Positions 44,011 to 52,395 of a stretch of DNA of 64,000 nt are shown piece after piece. The DNA is from Afipia sp. GAS231 (GTDB lineage Bacteria; Pseudomonadota; Alphaproteobacteria; Rhizobiales; Xanthobacteraceae), in assembly GCF_900103365.1 (NCBI RefSeq), contig NZ_LT629703.1, positions 6,496,501-6,560,500 on the forward strand. Direction: 5' to 3'. Numbering within the stretch: the first letter of the stretch is position 1; the number at the start of each line of letters is the position of its first letter. Under the pieces are notes generated by a model, which worked only from the letters and a program-made list of their open reading frames with translations, was not told the origin of the DNA and made no database searches. The translations under genes were made by a program, and so were the position numbers.

Positions 44011-44736
44011 TCAAGAGTGGCCCGGCGCCAGTGCGCCATACAGAATCAAAGCCGGGGTGGTGCTGTCTTCGGTCGCCATCAGGTCGGCCAGTTCGGCTAC
44101 CGTCGTGTGCGTCAGACGCTGGTCGGGATGGCCAACGGATTCGGCCAGCATGGCCGGCGTATCGGCCGGCAAACCCGCCGCGGTCAGCCGCCGCGCCAGT
44201 TCCGGAAAGGTCCGCTTGCCCATAAAGACGGCTGTCGTCGCCGACGGGTCGGCCAGCGCCGCAAAATTCAATTCTTCGGGAAGTGCGCCGGTGACATCGT
44301 GACCGGTCACGAATTGCACCCGCCGCGATTTGAGCCGCCGGGTCAGTGGCATGCCGGCGGCGGCCGCCGCGGCACAGGCCGAGGTGACGCCGGGAATGAT
44401 TTCGTAGCTGATGCCGGCCGCCGACAGCGCCTCGATTTCTTCTTCCAGCCGTCCGAAGATCCCGGCGTCGCCGGATTTCAGGCGCACCACCTTGGCATGC
44501 GTCGTCGCGTAATCGACCAACAGACGGCTGACATGCTGCTGCCGCGGCGACACCCGTCCGGCGCGCTTGCCGACGCTGATCAGATCGGCGCCGGTGCGGA
44601 CATGCGCGAGAATGGGACCCGACGACAGGTCGTCGAACAGCACGGCGTCGGCGGCCTGCAACCGCGCCACCGCCTTCAGCGTCAGCAGTTCGGGATCGCC
44701 GGGGCCGGAGGAGACAAAGGAGACAAAGCCGGTCAT
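44011..44736 (-). CDS. cobA: Uroporphyrinogen-III C-methyltransferase
   Basis: A 241-residue SUMT that makes precorrin-2 from uroporphyrinogen III with two SAM. Motifs are FVSSGPGDPELLTLKAVARLQAADAVLFDDL, VGKRAGR, VVRLKSGDAGIFGRLEEEIEAL and the VTSACAAAAAAGMPLTRR loop. In the second motif the usual GDPFIFGRG is GDAGIFGRL. Stand-alone CobA without CysG Fe-chelatase part, as expected for cobalamin synthesis. Overlaps cobB by 4 bp (ATGA). Confidence 0.95.
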   Translation of the reverse strand: MTGFVSFVSSGPGDPELLTLKAVARLQAADAVLFDDLSSGPILAHVRTGADLISVGKRAGRVSPRQQHVSRLLVDYATTHAKVVRLKSGDAGIFGRLEEEIEALSAAGISYEIIPGVTSACAAAAAAGMPLTRRLKSRRVQFVTGHDVTGALPEELNFAALADPSATTAVFMGKRTFPELARRLTAAGLPADTPAMLAESVGHPDQRLTHTTVAELADLMATEDSTTPALILYGALAPGHS

Positions 44737-46058
44737 GTCGCCTCCGCGATCAGATGAAAGAACGAACCGGTGGCGCGGCCGCCGCCGCCAAAAGTCTTGC
44801 TCGATCCGGTTTCCGGCACGGTGGCGCCGGATGCGTCGATGACCTGCGCGAGCGGTGCCTCGTTGTGTTCGAGGATGCTGGCGTAGTGGAACTCATGCCC
44901 GCGCAGTCGTGAGCCTTCGCGGTAACCGGGAATCGGCGACGCCAACTGCGCAAGGCGATAGCCCAGATGCATGCGCCGCTTCTCGAACGACGTGGTGAGC
45001 TTGAAGAAGCCGGCCATCTCATGCCGCGTACCGGAGGCGTCGATCAGGCATTCGCCCATCGCCATGTAGCCACCGCACTCGCCATGCACCGGACGGGTCT
45101 CGGCAAAGCTTCGCAGTCCTGCACGGAATCGGGTTGCAGCCGCCAGTCGCCCGGCATGCAGCTCCGGATATCCGCCCGGCAGCCAGCAGGCATCGGCCGA
45201 TGCGTCAGGCGCTTCATCGGCCAGCGGCGAGAACGGCAGGATCTCCGCGCCCGCCGCGCGCCATCCTGCCAGCAAATGCGGATAGATGAAGGAGAAGGCC
45301 GCATCGCGCGCCAGCGCCACCCGCTTGCCCGGTGGAGGAATTTTGACGCCTGCGGCATCGGCGGTTTGCGTCTGCGTTGCAATCGCGCGCAGCGCCTTCA
45401 GATCGACATGCGCGGCGATGAAGTCAGCCATCTCGCTCAGGATTTGCGCGAGGCGAGGTTGTTCCTCGGCCTGCACCAGGCCGAGATGACGCTCCGGCAG
45501 CGCCACCGACTCCCGCCGCGGCAGCGCGCCGAGCACGCGGATTCCGGCGGCTTCCATGCCGGCGCGCGCCAGCGCCTCGTGGCGGGGACTAGCCACGCGA
45601 TTGAGCACGACGCCGGCGAGCGCGACATCCTTGCGCAGCGTGGCAAAGCCGAGCGCTGTCGCCGCCGCCGATTGTGCCTGTCCGGACACGTCGAGCACCA
45701 GCACCACGGGCCAGCCGGCGAGCGCTGCGATGTCCGCGCTCGCGCCGGTTCCCGTTTCTCCAATGGCAGCAACGCCGTCGAACAGTCCCATCGAGCCTTC
45801 GGCCAGCACCAGATCGGCGCCGTCTGCCGCCTGCATCAAGGCGGCAAGATGCGCCGGCTGCATCGCCCAGCTATCGAGGTTGAGCGAGGCGCGCCCGGAC
45901 GCCGCGGCGTGAAACGCCGGGTCGATATAATCGGGTCCGCACTTGTACGGCTGCAGGATAAGTCCCTGCGCGCGAAACGCCGCCAGCAGACCCAGCATCA
46001 GGGTGGTTTTGCCGGCGCCCGAGGCGGGCGCGGAAATGACGAGGCCCGGCGGGATCAC
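44733..46058 (-). CDS. cobB: Hydrogenobyrinic/cobyrinic acid a,c-diamide synthase
   Basis: A 441-residue glutamine amidotransferase that amidates carboxylates a and c. The N-terminal ATPase half has the P-loop [20 protein letters not shown] and [17 protein letters not shown]; the C-terminal glutaminase half has [18 protein letters not shown] with the catalytic Cys, and GHEFHYAS. It starts with GTG at 46058, overlapping the cobM stop (GTGA). Confidence 0.96.
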   Translation of the reverse strand: MIPPGLVISAPASGAGKTTLMLGLLAAFRAQGLILQPYKCGPDYIDPAFHAAASGRASLNLDSWAMQPAHLAALMQAADGADLVLAEGSMGLFDGVAAIGETGTGASADIAALAGWPVVLVLDVSGQAQSAAATALGFATLRKDVALAGVVLNRVASPRHEALARAGMEAAGIRVLGALPRRESVALPERHLGLVQAEEQPRLAQILSEMADFIAAHVDLKALRAIATQTQTADAAGVKIPPPGKRVALARDAAFSFIYPHLLAGWRAAGAEILPFSPLADEAPDASADACWLPGGYPELHAGRLAAATRFRAGLRSFAETRPVHGECGGYMAMGECLIDASGTRHEMAGFFKLTTSFEKRRMHLGYRLAQLASPIPGYREGSRLRGHEFHYASILEHNEAPLAQVIDASGATVPETGSSKTFGGGGRATGSFFHLIAEAT

Positions 46059-46837
46059 GCGCCCTCCGGAAAACGGGGATCGATGCCGACGGGGCGAAAG
46101 CGGCGATCGTAATCACCGGCATAAAGCCGGCTCTCGTCGAACTCCTTCGCGCCGATCGCGCGGCCGACCAAGATCAACGCGGTGCGCTCCATGACGCCGG
46201 CGACGGCGGCATCGAGTGTTGCGAGCGTCGCCACGACAACGCGCTCGTCCGGCCAGCTCGCGCGCCGGACCACGGCCACCGGGCAGTCGGCACCGTAATG
46301 CGGTGTGAGCTCCGCAATGACTTTGTCGAGCACGTGCACGGACAGATGGATCGCCAGCGTCGCGCCGGTGGCGGCAAAGGCTGCGAGGTTTTCGCTCTCC
46401 GGCATCGCCGAGGCGCGGCCCGAGGTGCGCGTCAGCACCACCGATTGCGCCACGCCGGGCAGGGTGAGTTCGGCACCCAGCGCCGCCGCCGCGGCGGCAA
46501 AGGATGGCACGCCGGGCGTGACGTCATAGGGAATGTTGAGCGCGCGCAACCGGCGCAGTTGTTCGCCCATCGCCGACCAGACCGACAGATCGCCGGAATG
46601 CAGCCGCGCCACATCATGCCCCGCGGCATGGGCTGCCGCGATCTCCGCGATGATCATGTCGAGCGACATCGGCGCAGTGTCGATGATCTTTGCGCCGGCC
46701 GGGCAGTGGTTCAGCAGCGCCGTCGGCACCAGCGAGCCGGCAAACAGGCATACCGGTGACGCCGCAATCAGGTCGCGGCCACGAATGGTGATGAGGTCAG
46801 GCGCGCCGGGACCGGCGCCGATGAAATGCACCGTCAT
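46055..46837 (-). CDS. cobM: Precorrin-4 C11-methyltransferase
   Basis: A 260-residue SAM-dependent methylase forming precorrin-5. Characteristic sequence: [60 protein letters not shown] and [21 protein letters not shown]. It overlaps cobE upstream and cobB downstream by 4 bp each, consistent with one tightly coupled operon. Confidence 0.96.
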   Translation of the reverse strand: MTVHFIGAGPGAPDLITIRGRDLIAASPVCLFAGSLVPTALLNHCPAGAKIIDTAPMSLDMIIAEIAAAHAAGHDVARLHSGDLSVWSAMGEQLRRLRALNIPYDVTPGVPSFAAAAAALGAELTLPGVAQSVVLTRTSGRASAMPESENLAAFAATGATLAIHLSVHVLDKVIAELTPHYGADCPVAVVRRASWPDERVVVATLATLDAAVAGVMERTALILVGRAIGAKEFDESRLYAGDYDRRFRPVGIDPRFPEGA

Positions 46838-47202
46838 TCGCCGTCTCCTTCCGCGATCGCCGCCGTTGCCATGCCGTCGGCCGACGCGGCGCGGGGTCCG
46901 AGCAGCCGTGCTGTGGGTCCAGCGGCTGCGAGCGCCGCTGCCTCGGCAAGACTGCCGGTGCCGAAGCGCGCCACCACGCGCTCCGACCTTGTCTTGGTTT
47001 CAACTGCGGCCAGCGCGTCTGGCGTGATGGCCCGGATCGGCAAATGCAATTCCGCGGCCAGCGCCACCAATGCCACGGCTTCGGCTTTCTCGGCGGCAGT
47101 CGCTAACGCGATCACGCCATCGGTTCCGCCCGCCGATATCAGCGCGCTACGCAGCGAGGAGATATTGGCGGCTTCGCGAAAACCGATGCCGGCGATTTTC
47201 AT
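46834..47202 (-). CDS. cobE: CobE / CbiG C-terminal-like protein
   Basis: A 122-residue protein with the CobE_GbiG_C fold: [21 protein letters not shown] at the N-terminus, [20 protein letters not shown] and [15 protein letters not shown]. It is required for aerobic cobalamin synthesis, with an unclear chemical role. The longer frame upstream overlaps cobL and is not expected. ATG 47202 overlaps the cobL stop. Confidence 0.9.
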   Translation of the reverse strand: MKIAGIGFREAANISSLRSALISAGGTDGVIALATAAEKAEAVALVALAAELHLPIRAITPDALAAVETKTRSERVVARFGTGSLAEAAALAAAGPTARLLGPRAASADGMATAAIAEGDGE

Positions 47203-48404
47203 CGCACCACACTCCACTGCACCAGCGGACGCGAGGGAACCCAGCCGCGCATGCCCCCCAGGGGCGCTGCTTGCGCCAGCTCGATCCGCAGCAATTCGCC
47301 GCCATGCTTGTTCTGTTCCGCAAGCAGCAGCGCTTCGGTTTCCAGCGTCACCGCGTTGGCGACCAACCGCGTTCCCGCAGGGATCGCGGCCCACAGCGCA
47401 TCGAACAGGGATTGTTGGTTGCCGCCGCCGACGAAGACGGCATTCGGAGGCGGCAGTGTCGCAAGCACGTCAGGTGCCGTCCCTTCCACGACCGTCAGGA
47501 CATTCGTGATGCCGAACGCTGCGGCGTTGGTTCGAATATTCGCGGCGCGATCGGATCTCGTCTCGATCGCAAACGCGCGGCCGCCGGCGAGGCACCATTC
47601 CACCGAGATCGATCCCGATCCCGCACCGATGTCCCACAATAGTTCGCCGGGCCGCGGCGCCAGCGCCGACAGCGTCAGCGCCCGCATCGGACGTTTGGTA
47701 ATCTGCCCATCATGGACGAACGCTTCGTCGGGCAATCCCGGTGTCCGCGGTAGCCCTGCAGCGCCCGCCGCCACGATCGCCACCGCAACCGGCGCGGCCA
47801 CATCGGCAAGGTCAAAGCCCGCGGCTTGCGTCGTGCGAATCCGCTCACTCCGGCCGCCGAGGGATTCCATCACGGATAAAGACGACGCGCCGAAACCTTG
47901 CTGGGTCAGCCACGCGGCCAGATCGCCGGAGGCGTTGCCATCACGGAGCAGACAGATCGCACGCCGCGCCGGCGCCAGATGCGGCAGCAAGGTTTCAAAT
48001 GGCGCGGCGTGGAGACCAAGACAGGCGATTTCTTCCAGCCGCCAGCCCAATCGTGCCGCGGCCAGCGAAAAGGTCGACGGTGCGGGAAAGGCGGTCCACT
48101 CGTCGGGAGCCAGATGTGCGGCGAGGCTGCCGCCAGCGCCGTGCCAGAACGGATCGCCGGAAGCCAGCACCGCCACCCGCCGGCCGCGGCGGGCGAGCAC
48201 CGGTTCGACCGAAAACGGCACCGGCCACGGCCGACCTCGTGCGTCAATCTCGGCAAGCCTCAGATGGCGCGGGCCGCCGAAGACGATTTCCGCTTTTGCC
48301 AGCGCGTCTCGACTTGATTGCGACAAACCCGTAAGGCCATCTTCGCCGATGCCGATGATCGAGAGCCAGGGATTGGTCGCCGAACCTGAGGGGGAGTCAG
48401 ACAT
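47199..48404 (-). CDS. cobL: Precorrin-6Y C5,15-methyltransferase (decarboxylating)
   Basis: A 401-residue bifunctional enzyme. The N-terminal CbiE-like half (LSIIGIGEDGLTGLSQSSRDAL, GDPFWHGAGG) and the C-terminal CbiT-like half (ITKRPMRALTLSALAPRPGELLWDIGAGSGSISVEWCL, FVGGGNQQSLFDALW) methylate C-5 and C-15 and decarboxylate the acetate chain. Its ATG (48402-48404 on the minus strand) overlaps the start codon of cobK on the plus strand, so its promoter must lie inside cobK. Confidence 0.95.
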   Translation of the reverse strand: MSDSPSGSATNPWLSIIGIGEDGLTGLSQSSRDALAKAEIVFGGPRHLRLAEIDARGRPWPVPFSVEPVLARRGRRVAVLASGDPFWHGAGGSLAAHLAPDEWTAFPAPSTFSLAAARLGWRLEEIACLGLHAAPFETLLPHLAPARRAICLLRDGNASGDLAAWLTQQGFGASSLSVMESLGGRSERIRTTQAAGFDLADVAAPVAVAIVAAGAAGLPRTPGLPDEAFVHDGQITKRPMRALTLSALAPRPGELLWDIGAGSGSISVEWCLAGGRAFAIETRSDRAANIRTNAAAFGITNVLTVVEGTAPDVLATLPPPNAVFVGGGNQQSLFDALWAAIPAGTRLVANAVTLETEALLLAEQNKHGGELLRIELAQAAPLGGMRGWVPSRPLVQWSVVR

Positions 48405-49161
48405 GATGCGCGTCCTTCGGGTCCTTCTTTTGGGCGGCACGACGGAAGCCAGCCAGATCGGCCGCGAACTTGCCGCGGCTGGCGTGGCGGGAGTCTACTC
48501 CTATGCTGGTCGCACCGCGACGCCGGTTGCGCAACCCTCGCCGACGCGGGTCGGCGGTTTTGGCGGCGTCGACGGGCTCGCCGAATATCTGCGGACTGAA
48601 CGCATCACCCATGTGATCGACGCCACGCATCCGTTCGCGAGCCAGATCAGCCGCAACGCCGTGGAGGCCTGCGCAAAAACTGCCACGCCGCTGATCGCCT
48701 ATCTGCGCGAGCCCTGGAGCGAGGCGCCCGGCGACACATGGCGGCACGTTGCTGATGTCGAGGACGCGGCGGCGGCACTGCCGGATCAGCCGGCGCGGAT
48801 TTTTCTTGCCATCGGCAGGCAACATCTCAACCCGTTCGCGGCGCAGCCGCAGCACTTCTATTTGCTGCGCCTCGTTGATGCGCCCCAAACGCCGTTGCCG
48901 CTGCCGGACGTCGAGATCGTCCTGGCGCGCGGACCGTTCACGATCGAGGGCGATCTCGCGCTGCTGCGCGATCATCGCATCACGCATGTCGTTGCGAGAA
49001 ACGCCGGCGGCGAGGGCGCCAAGGCGAAGCTCGAAGCCGCGCGCGCGCTCGGCCTGCCGGTCATCATGATTGACCGACCCAACCTGCCGGAGCGCAGGAC
49101 GGCGCAGAGCGTAAATGAGATCATGCGCTGGCTCACTCAATCGGCGTGCCTCGGCGTATAG
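48403..49161 (+). CDS. cobK: Precorrin-6A reductase
   Basis: A 252-residue NADPH-dependent reductase that makes precorrin-6B. Family features are LRVLLLGGTTEASQIGRELAAAG, HVIDATHPFASQISRNAVEAC, TPLIAYLREPW and VVARNAGGEGAKAKLEAARALGLPVIMIDRP. Start is ATG 48403 or 48406; GAGGGGGAG lies just upstream and is better spaced for the second. It is the only plus-strand gene among cobA-cobN: divergent from cobL with no space, and its 3' end overlaps the cobJ 3' end by 25 bp. Confidence 0.94.
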   Translation: MMRVLRVLLLGGTTEASQIGRELAAAGVAGVYSYAGRTATPVAQPSPTRVGGFGGVDGLAEYLRTERITHVIDATHPFASQISRNAVEACAKTATPLIAYLREPWSEAPGDTWRHVADVEDAAAALPDQPARIFLAIGRQHLNPFAAQPQHFYLLRLVDAPQTPLPLPDVEIVLARGPFTIEGDLALLRDHRITHVVARNAGGEGAKAKLEAARALGLPVIMIDRPNLPERRTAQSVNEIMRWLTQSACLGV

Positions 49162-49871
49162 ACGTAGGGCCCGACCCGGCGGGTCGCGGAATTTCCGACC
49201 AGTACGACGGTGCGCATGTCGGCCATCTCGGGCCGCGCTTCGGCCAGCGTCACCGTCGCGATGCGTTCCTCCGGCGTCGTCACCGCGTGCGCGAAAATGA
49301 TCAACCGGTCGGGACCGCAGGCCTCGCGCAGGATTTCGAGGGTGCGCGCGAACTGATGCGGGCGGGCGGCGGAGCGGGGGTTGTAGAACGCCATCGCGAA
49401 GTCGGCTTCCGCGGCGAGCCGAAGCCGCCGCTCCACCAGTGCCCACGGTTTCAGGTTGTCACTGAGGTTGATCGCGCAAAAATCATGGCCGAGTGGCGCG
49501 CCCGCGCGAGCCGCCGCCGCCAGCATCGCCGTGATGCCGGGGAGCACGCGAATATCGAGCGTTTGCAGCGAGGGCGCATTCTCCAGCGCTTCGAACACGG
49601 CCGACGCCATCGCGAACACGCCGGGATCGCCCGACGATACGATCACCACGTGCCGGCCGGCGGCGGCGAGTTCAAGCGCCTCTCGCGCCCGTTGCAACTC
49701 GACCCGGTTGTCGGAGGCGTGCAGCGTCAGGCCTTCGCGCGGGGCGACGCGTGCGACATAGGGGATATAGCCGACGACATCGGTCGCAGCCGCCAGCGCG
49801 GCGGTGACCTCTGATGTCACCAGCGCCGAATCTCCGGGGCCGAGGCCTGCGACCACCAGCGAGCCGGTCAT
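49137..49871 (-). CDS. cobJ: Precorrin-3B C17-methyltransferase
   Basis: A 244-residue SAM-dependent enzyme that methylates C-17 and contracts the ring. Motifs: SLVVAGLGPGDSALVTSEVTAAL, VVGYIPYVARV, VVIVSSGDPGVFAMASAVFEAL, LPGITAMLAAAARAGAPLGHDF and FYNPRSAARPHQ. ATG 49871 overlaps the cobI stop (ATGA). It is the last gene of the cobW-led operon. Confidence 0.96.
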   Translation of the reverse strand: MTGSLVVAGLGPGDSALVTSEVTAALAAATDVVGYIPYVARVAPREGLTLHASDNRVELQRAREALELAAAGRHVVIVSSGDPGVFAMASAVFEALENAPSLQTLDIRVLPGITAMLAAAARAGAPLGHDFCAINLSDNLKPWALVERRLRLAAEADFAMAFYNPRSAARPHQFARTLEILREACGPDRLIIFAHAVTTPEERIATVTLAEARPEMADMRTVVLVGNSATRRVGPYVYTPRHAD

Positions 49872-50599
49872 TCCTCCAGCTCCGGGCGGCGGCCCTGGCC
49901 GTGGACCAGGATGGTTGCGAAGTACGGGCATTCGCCGATGTCGGTTTCGGCGAGCCGCATCACACGTTGGCCGGGCATGGTGCCGCGCTCGACCAGCCAC
50001 GCATCCTCAAGCCGCCCCGCGCGTTCGAGCGCGCGGCGCACTTTCGGCAGATTGCGCCCGGTCTTCATCACCACCAGCGCGTCGGCGCTTTGCATGTGAC
50101 GCAGCAGATCGTCTTCCGGCAGCGTGCCCATCAGCACCGCGAGGACATCGTCGCCCCAGGTGATGGGGATGCCGGTCGCGTTCCAGCACCCGGTCATGCC
50201 GTTGATGCCCGGCACGATCTCGACCTCGGCGCGGCCTTGCAGCCGGGTTTGAAGATGCATGAAGGAACCATAGAACAGCGGATCGCCTTCACAGAGCACG
50301 ACGACGTCGTTGGTTGCGGCGAGAGCCGCAAGCCGCGTTGCCCAGTCGTCATAGAACAAAGCCAGCAACCGATTATATTCGGCGCTGCCGAACGGCAGTT
50401 CGGTCGTGACCGGATATTCCATCGGATATTCCGTCACATCAGGCGCCAGCATGCCCTCGACGATGCGGCGCGCCTGACCGGGCCGGCCGGCTTTGCGAAA
50501 GTACGCTACCTGACCGGCGGCGCGGATCAGCCGGTCCGATCGGACGCTGATCAGGTCGGGATCGCCGGGGCCGAGGCCGGTGCAGATGATCTTGCCCAA
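49868..50599 (-). CDS. cobI: Precorrin-2 C20-methyltransferase
   Basis: A 243-residue SAM-dependent enzyme forming precorrin-3A. Motifs: GKIICTGLGPGDPDLISVRSDRL, VVVLCEGDPLFYGSFMHLQTRL and IVPGINGMTGCWNATGIPITWGDD. The start codon is TTG at 50599, with AAGGAA 6 bases upstream, just after the cobH stop. Overlaps cobJ by 4 bp. Confidence 0.96.
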   Translation of the reverse strand: MGKIICTGLGPGDPDLISVRSDRLIRAAGQVAYFRKAGRPGQARRIVEGMLAPDVTEYPMEYPVTTELPFGSAEYNRLLALFYDDWATRLAALAATNDVVVLCEGDPLFYGSFMHLQTRLQGRAEVEIVPGINGMTGCWNATGIPITWGDDVLAVLMGTLPEDDLLRHMQSADALVVMKTGRNLPKVRRALERAGRLEDAWLVERGTMPGQRVMRLAETDIGECPYFATILVHGQGRRPELEE

Positions 50600-50602
50600 G
50601 AT

Positions 50603-51232
50603 CTATTCCTTCCGGCTGGCGAGCGCGTTGACGGCGGCGACGGTGATGGCGGACCCGCCGAGCCGGCCCGCAACAACCAGCGACGGCACCGGCGGTGCCG
50701 ACATCAACGCTTCCTTCGATTCAGCCGCGCCGACGAAGCCTACCGGGCAGCCAATGATAGCAGCCGGGCGCGGACAGGTGCTGTCTTCCAGCATGTTCAG
50801 CAGGTGAAACAAGGCCGTTGGCGCATTGCCGATCGCAACGACCGCGCCTTTCAGATGCGGTCGCCACAGCTCGACCGCCGCGGCCGAGCGTGTATTGCCG
50901 AGCTTAAGCGCGAGCTCGGGCACACCGGCATTGTGCAGCGTGCAGATCACTTCATTGTTGGCCGGCAGCCGCGGGCGGGTGATGCCCTCGCTGACCATCC
51001 GTGCGTCGCACAGGATCGGCGCGCCCGCTTCCAGCGCCGCGCGTGCCGCCAGTGCCATGCCGGGCGAAAAGCGGACGTGCGCTTCCAGCCCGACCATCCC
51101 CGCGGCATGGATCATGCGAACCACCACGACTTCTTCTTCCCTCGTGAAGCGGCCGAGATCGGCTTCCGCCCGGATCGTGGCAAAGGACTTGCGATAGATC
51201 GCGGCGCCGTCGGTTTCGTAAGTGTGAGGCAT
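50603..51232 (-). CDS. cobH: Precorrin-8X methylmutase
   Basis: A 209-residue enzyme that moves a methyl group from C-11 to C-12, giving hydrogenobyrinic acid. The catalytic His is in VVVRMIHAAGMVGLEAHVRFSP; other marks are GAPILCDARMVSEGITRPRLP, GNAPTALFHLLNML and GCPVGFVGAAESKEAL. ATG 51232 overlaps the cobG stop by one base (TGATG). Confidence 0.96.
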   Translation of the reverse strand: MPHTYETDGAAIYRKSFATIRAEADLGRFTREEEVVVVRMIHAAGMVGLEAHVRFSPGMALAARAALEAGAPILCDARMVSEGITRPRLPANNEVICTLHNAGVPELALKLGNTRSAAAVELWRPHLKGAVVAIGNAPTALFHLLNMLEDSTCPRPAAIIGCPVGFVGAAESKEALMSAPPVPSLVVAGRLGGSAITVAAVNALASRKE

Positions 51233-52395
51233 CACAGCGCCTCGCGCAGGATAGAGGGGTGATCGGCGATAAATTCGGCCGTCAACCCCCAGCGCAACGG
51301 CAGGTCGCGCGCGTGGCCATCGCGGATCAGGTCAAACCCTTCGGCTTGCGCTGTCAGCGTGAAGTTCGTGGCGCCGGGATGCGCGCAGCCTTTGCTGCAC
51401 CCGGACACATGGAGAACAGCGCCGACGGGCAAATGGGGCGCCAGCGACCGCGCCAGCGCGCGCGTCGGCTGCGCGGCTTGCAGGCATCCTGGCGCGCCGG
51501 TGCAGGCAATCACGCGCAGCATCGGATCCTGCGGGCGCGTGATCAGGCCGGGCAGGTCGGGCATGGCGTGCACGCCTTCGATCAACAGCATTCGCCAGGG
51601 CGTCACGCGCAGCGCGCCAAGGCTTGATAGCTCGCCAAGCAGTTCGGCCGGCACCTGGCCGAACTCGAAGCCGACCAACACGCCTTCCGCGACTGGACCC
51701 GGCTCGGGAGAGTACGTGGCGATCGACGGGGCAGGGACGTCGTTGAAAATTTCCGGCAACACCGCGCCGCGCGCCAGATGCGCCGCCATCCGGCCGCGCT
51801 CGCCGGAAATCCCGCCCGATTGTATGAACCAGTCGGCAAGCGCCAGCATGGTGCTGACAGCCGTTGTCGCCGATACGCTCGCGGCATTCGAAGCGCCATT
51901 GGCGCGACAGATCAATCCGCCATCGGCGCTGCGCTCGAGCCGAATGTCGGCGGATACGTTGGTCAAAACCGGCCGCGGTCCGCAGTCGATGGCGAAGCCG
52001 AATTTCGCCGGCAGGCGGGGTGCGTCGGACGCGGTCAGGGCTTTCGCCAGTGCTGCCGCCAGTTCGACGCTGCCGTCACCGTTCGACCAGAACGGCGAAA
52101 CCACGATGTTGCGGCGCTCTTCGGCCTCGGGGTTGTCGTCGATCAGGCCGAGGGCGTCGAGTCCCTCGATCAAAGGCGCGTAGCTCTGCTCGGTGACGCC
52201 GCGCAGATGAATGTTGGCGCGCGAGGACAGATCGATGACGCCGTTGCCGTGGGCGTGCGCGAGCCGCGCGATCTCGCGCGCTTGCTGCGGCGTCAGCCGT
52301 CCGCCGGGTGGCCGCACGCGAATGACCCAGCCGTCACCCGACAGCATCGGGCGCAACGCCCCGGGACACCAGCCCTGGATGACCGGCTCAGCCAT
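51232..52395 (-). CDS. cobG: Precorrin-3B synthase (Fe-S monooxygenase)
   Basis: A 387-residue enzyme of the nitrite/sulfite-reductase fold that uses O2 to make precorrin-3B, the step that defines the aerobic route. It has two ferredoxin-like repeats (MLSGDGWVIRVRPPGGRLTPQQA, GVIDLSSRANIHLRGV) and [4Fe-4S] ligands in CTGAPGCLQA and CSKGCAHPG. ATG 52395 overlaps the end of cobN by 8 bp. Confidence 0.95.
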   Translation of the reverse strand: MAEPVIQGWCPGALRPMLSGDGWVIRVRPPGGRLTPQQAREIARLAHAHGNGVIDLSSRANIHLRGVTEQSYAPLIEGLDALGLIDDNPEAEERRNIVVSPFWSNGDGSVELAAALAKALTASDAPRLPAKFGFAIDCGPRPVLTNVSADIRLERSADGGLICRANGASNAASVSATTAVSTMLALADWFIQSGGISGERGRMAAHLARGAVLPEIFNDVPAPSIATYSPEPGPVAEGVLVGFEFGQVPAELLGELSSLGALRVTPWRMLLIEGVHAMPDLPGLITRPQDPMLRVIACTGAPGCLQAAQPTRALARSLAPHLPVGAVLHVSGCSKGCAHPGATNFTLTAQAEGFDLIRDGHARDLPLRWGLTAEFIADHPSILREAL

